A stretch of DNA of 64,000 nucleotides, taken from NCBI GenBank assembly GCA_903916195.1, contig CAIWVP010000111.1, forward strand, positions 66,530-130,529, in the 5' to 3' direction. The stretch's first letter is position 1. Each line of letters begins with the position of its first letter. A program made the translations under genes and the position numbers. The notes under the pieces are model-generated. The model worked only from the letters and a program-made list of their open reading frames with translations. It was not told the origin of the DNA and searched no databases. Positions 62,380 to 64,000 of this stretch are shown in pieces. The stretch comes from an uncultured Verrucomicrobiota bacterium (lineage in GTDB: Bacteria; Verrucomicrobiota; Verrucomicrobiia; Limisphaerales; UBA9464).

Positions 62380-63819
62380 ATGGATTTCCCGAAGATGGCC
62401 TCGTTCAAGACGCCGCAGGACCTCGTCCGCCGCATCGCCGAGCTCGGGCTCGACCTGCCGGTCGCCGATCCTGTGCGCCCGGATGTGTTCGGGGCCCCGT
62501 GCCAGACCGCGACCGCTTCGCCGCGGCCGATCGGGAACCGGTTCGCCATCCTGCCGATGGAAGGGTGGGATGCGACGGCGGACGGACGCCCAACGGATCT
62601 CGTGCGTCGGCGTTGGCAGCGGTTCGGCCAGAGCGGCGCCAAACTCGTGTGGGGAGGTGAAGCGGTGGCGGTCCGGCACGACGGGCGCGCGAACCCGCGT
62701 CAGCTCGTGCTCACCGAGGCGAACCGGGCCGGCATCGCGGAGCTGCGCGAGCTGCTCGTCGCTGAACATGCGAAGTCCGGCCCGACCGACGACCTACGTA
62801 TCGGTCTCCAGCTCACGCATTCGGGCCGATGGGCGCGTCCCGACGACCCGAAGCGCCCGGCCCCGCGCGTCGCCTACCGGCATCCGCTGCTCGACGCGCG
62901 GGTGGGCGTCGTCTCGGACGACCCGGTGCTGACCGACGGCGAGATCGGCGATCTTGTCGGAGATTTCGTCGCCGCGGCGGTGCGGGCGCAGCAGGCGGGG
63001 TTCGACTTCGTGGACGTGAAGCATTGCCACGGTTATCTCGGGCACGAGTTCCTCAGCGCGGTGGACCGGCCGGGTCCGTATGGCGGACCGTTGGCGAACC
63101 GGATGCGCTTCCTCCGCGAGATCGTCGAAGGGATCCGTCGTGACGCGCCCGGGCTGGAGGTCGGCGTGCGCTTGAGCGTGTTCGACCAGTTGCCGTACCA
63201 GAAGGGCCCCGACGGCCGCGGTGTGCCGGTGCCGTGGAGCGGGCCGTATCCGTACGCGTTCGGCGGCGATCCGGCGGACCCGTCGCGGATCGCATGGCAC
63301 GAGCCGTTCGCTCTGTTGCGGCAGATGCGCGGGCTCGGGATCCGCATGGTCTGCCTCACGGCGGCGAGCCCGTACTACAACCCGCATCTGCAACGTCCCG
63401 CCTCGGTCCCGCCGAGCGACGGCTATCTGCCGCCGGAGGATCCGCTCGTCGGCGTCGCGCGCCAGATCACCGCGGTGGCACGGGTGAAGAAAGAGTTCCC
63501 CGACCTGCTGCTGGTGGGCACCGCGTACAGCTATCTGCAAGAATGGTTGCCGGCGGTCGCCGGGGCGCAGCTGGCCGCGGGCAACGTGGACATCATCGGC
63601 CTCGGCCGCACCGTGCTCAGCTACGCGGAGCTGCCGCGCGATGTCATCGCGGGGCGTCCGCTGCGCCGCCGCGAGATCTGCCGCACCTTCAGCGAATGCA
63701 CGACCGGTCCGAGGAACGGTCTGGTGAGCGGATGCTTCCCGCTTGATCCGTTCTACAAGGCGCATCCCGACGCGGAGAAGCTGCGCGAGCTGTCGCGCGC
63801 GGCGACCACCACGCGGTGA
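62380..63819 (+). CDS. Old yellow enzyme-like NADH:flavin oxidoreductase
   Basis: 479 aa. The TIM-barrel begins with IGNRFAILPMEGWDATADGR, with LQLTHSGRWARPD, GFDFVDVKHCHGYLGHEFLS and GGPLANRMRFLREIVEGIRR. These carry the FMN- and substrate-binding residues of the family; the usual N-H/H-H pair appears as K-H-C-H. GLGRTVLSYAELPRDV is the phosphate-binding end. The C-terminus has CRTFSECTTGPRNG with two Cys but no 4Fe-4S cluster set. The substrate is unknown. It is divergent from the murQ fusion. Confidence 0.88.
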   Translation: MDFPKMASFKTPQDLVRRIAELGLDLPVADPVRPDVFGAPCQTATASPRPIGNRFAILPMEGWDATADGRPTDLVRRRWQRFGQSGAKLVWGGEAVAVRHDGRANPRQLVLTEANRAGIAELRELLVAEHAKSGPTDDLRIGLQLTHSGRWARPDDPKRPAPRVAYRHPLLDARVGVVSDDPVLTDGEIGDLVGDFVAAAVRAQQAGFDFVDVKHCHGYLGHEFLSAVDRPGPYGGPLANRMRFLREIVEGIRRDAPGLEVGVRLSVFDQLPYQKGPDGRGVPVPWSGPYPYAFGGDPADPSRIAWHEPFALLRQMRGLGIRMVCLTAASPYYNPHLQRPASVPPSDGYLPPEDPLVGVARQITAVARVKKEFPDLLLVGTAYSYLQEWLPAVAGAQLAAGNVDIIGLGRTVLSYAELPRDVIAGRPLRRREICRTFSECTTGPRNGLVSGCFPLDPFYKAHPDAEKLRELSRAATTTR

Positions 63820-63906
63820 GCCGGCGAAGAAAGGGCTTCCCCTCGGTCGCTGGCACGGACTGAATCCGGGGGTCCGCACGCTTCTATCGTCCATCCCGCG
63901 CACGCC

Positions 63907-64000
63907 ATGCTGTCCCTCCTTCGTCGCCTGAAGAGCCGTGTGCTCGGCCTTGGATCCGCCTCGTACGAGGACGGCATGGACCACGAGCTCGGGTTCTGGC
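63907..64000 (+). CDS. Start of a gene cut by the window end
   Basis: The first 31 codons read MLSLLRRLKSRVLGLGSASY then EDGMDHELGFW. The DHEL-G-F-W pattern resembles the N-terminus of some class-I methyltransferases, but too little is present to say. An ATG at 63907 is the likely start. Confidence 0.4.
   Translation, partial: MLSLLRRLKSRVLGLGSASYEDGMDHELGFW

Noticed and set aside
1-64000. CRISPR array, rRNA operon or insertion sequence
   Set aside because: No regularly spaced repeats, no rRNA-like sequence and no transposase reading frame were seen.

Overview
The window is high-GC DNA from a bacterium that is most likely a member of the Verrucomicrobiota. The exact class cannot be fixed from 64 kb. 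The assignment rests on several gene types seen together: a large secreted dehydrogenase/HEAT/cytochrome protein of the kind common in Planctomycetes and Verrucomicrobia, a TIGR04073-type exosortase-associated lipoprotein, a PEP-CTERM protein, a CcoN-CcoO fusion, and an Alternative Complex III (ACIII) operon. Start codons are often GTG or TTG, and adjacent genes often overlap as ATGA or GTGA.

Layout. 1-156: end of a GspE/PilB-like ATPase. 5701-217 (minus): three translationally coupled secreted proteins (N,N-dimethylformamidase-like, di-haem peroxidase, dehydrogenase-cytochrome). 5.8-8.8 kb: small regulatory and stress genes (PH-domain protein, CBM48-like protein coupled to a universal stress protein, cNMP-binding protein, PocR-AraC regulator). 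8.8-11 kb: an SPC-type metal P-ATPase coupled to a small Cys-rich ORF. 19.5-11 kb (minus): a full cbb3 oxidase and assembly operon (ccoI-S-NO-Q-P-G, then ccoH and a SafE-like protein). 19.9-31.1 kb (plus): the ACIII operon actABCDEF, a small membrane protein, a CcoN-like protein with all six metal-ligand histidines replaced, a CcoO-like cytochrome and another cytochrome c. The two respiratory operons diverge from a 476-nt control region that carries dyad sites.

31-43.5 kb: an M16 peptidase pair, nitrilase, MFS transporter, Nif3-like protein, dehydrogenase-dihaem protein, glycosyltransferase, pheA and pdxA. 43.6-45.9 kb: tRNA-Arg followed by a small accessory patch (PEP-CTERM protein, secretin-like fragment, HigBA-like toxin-antitoxin). 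46-52.6 kb: ffh, a fuconate-dehydratase-like enzyme, an SSS symporter, an inverted-repeat-rich noncoding stretch and a ROK-like protein. 62.3-52.6 kb (minus): a GlcNAc kinase-MurQ fusion, two paralogous membrane TPR-like proteins, a secreted protein, the TIGR04073 lipoprotein, a terminator, ispE and hflX. 62.4-64 kb (plus): an old-yellow-enzyme-like oxidoreductase and the start of an unrecognised gene.

Together the centre encodes an aerobic respiratory module. ACIII would oxidise quinol and pass electrons through cytochromes c to the cbb3 oxidase encoded back-to-back with it. The most unusual item is the CcoN/CcoO-like pair at the end of the ACIII operon, which looks like an oxidase scaffold that has lost its catalytic metals and been kept for another role.
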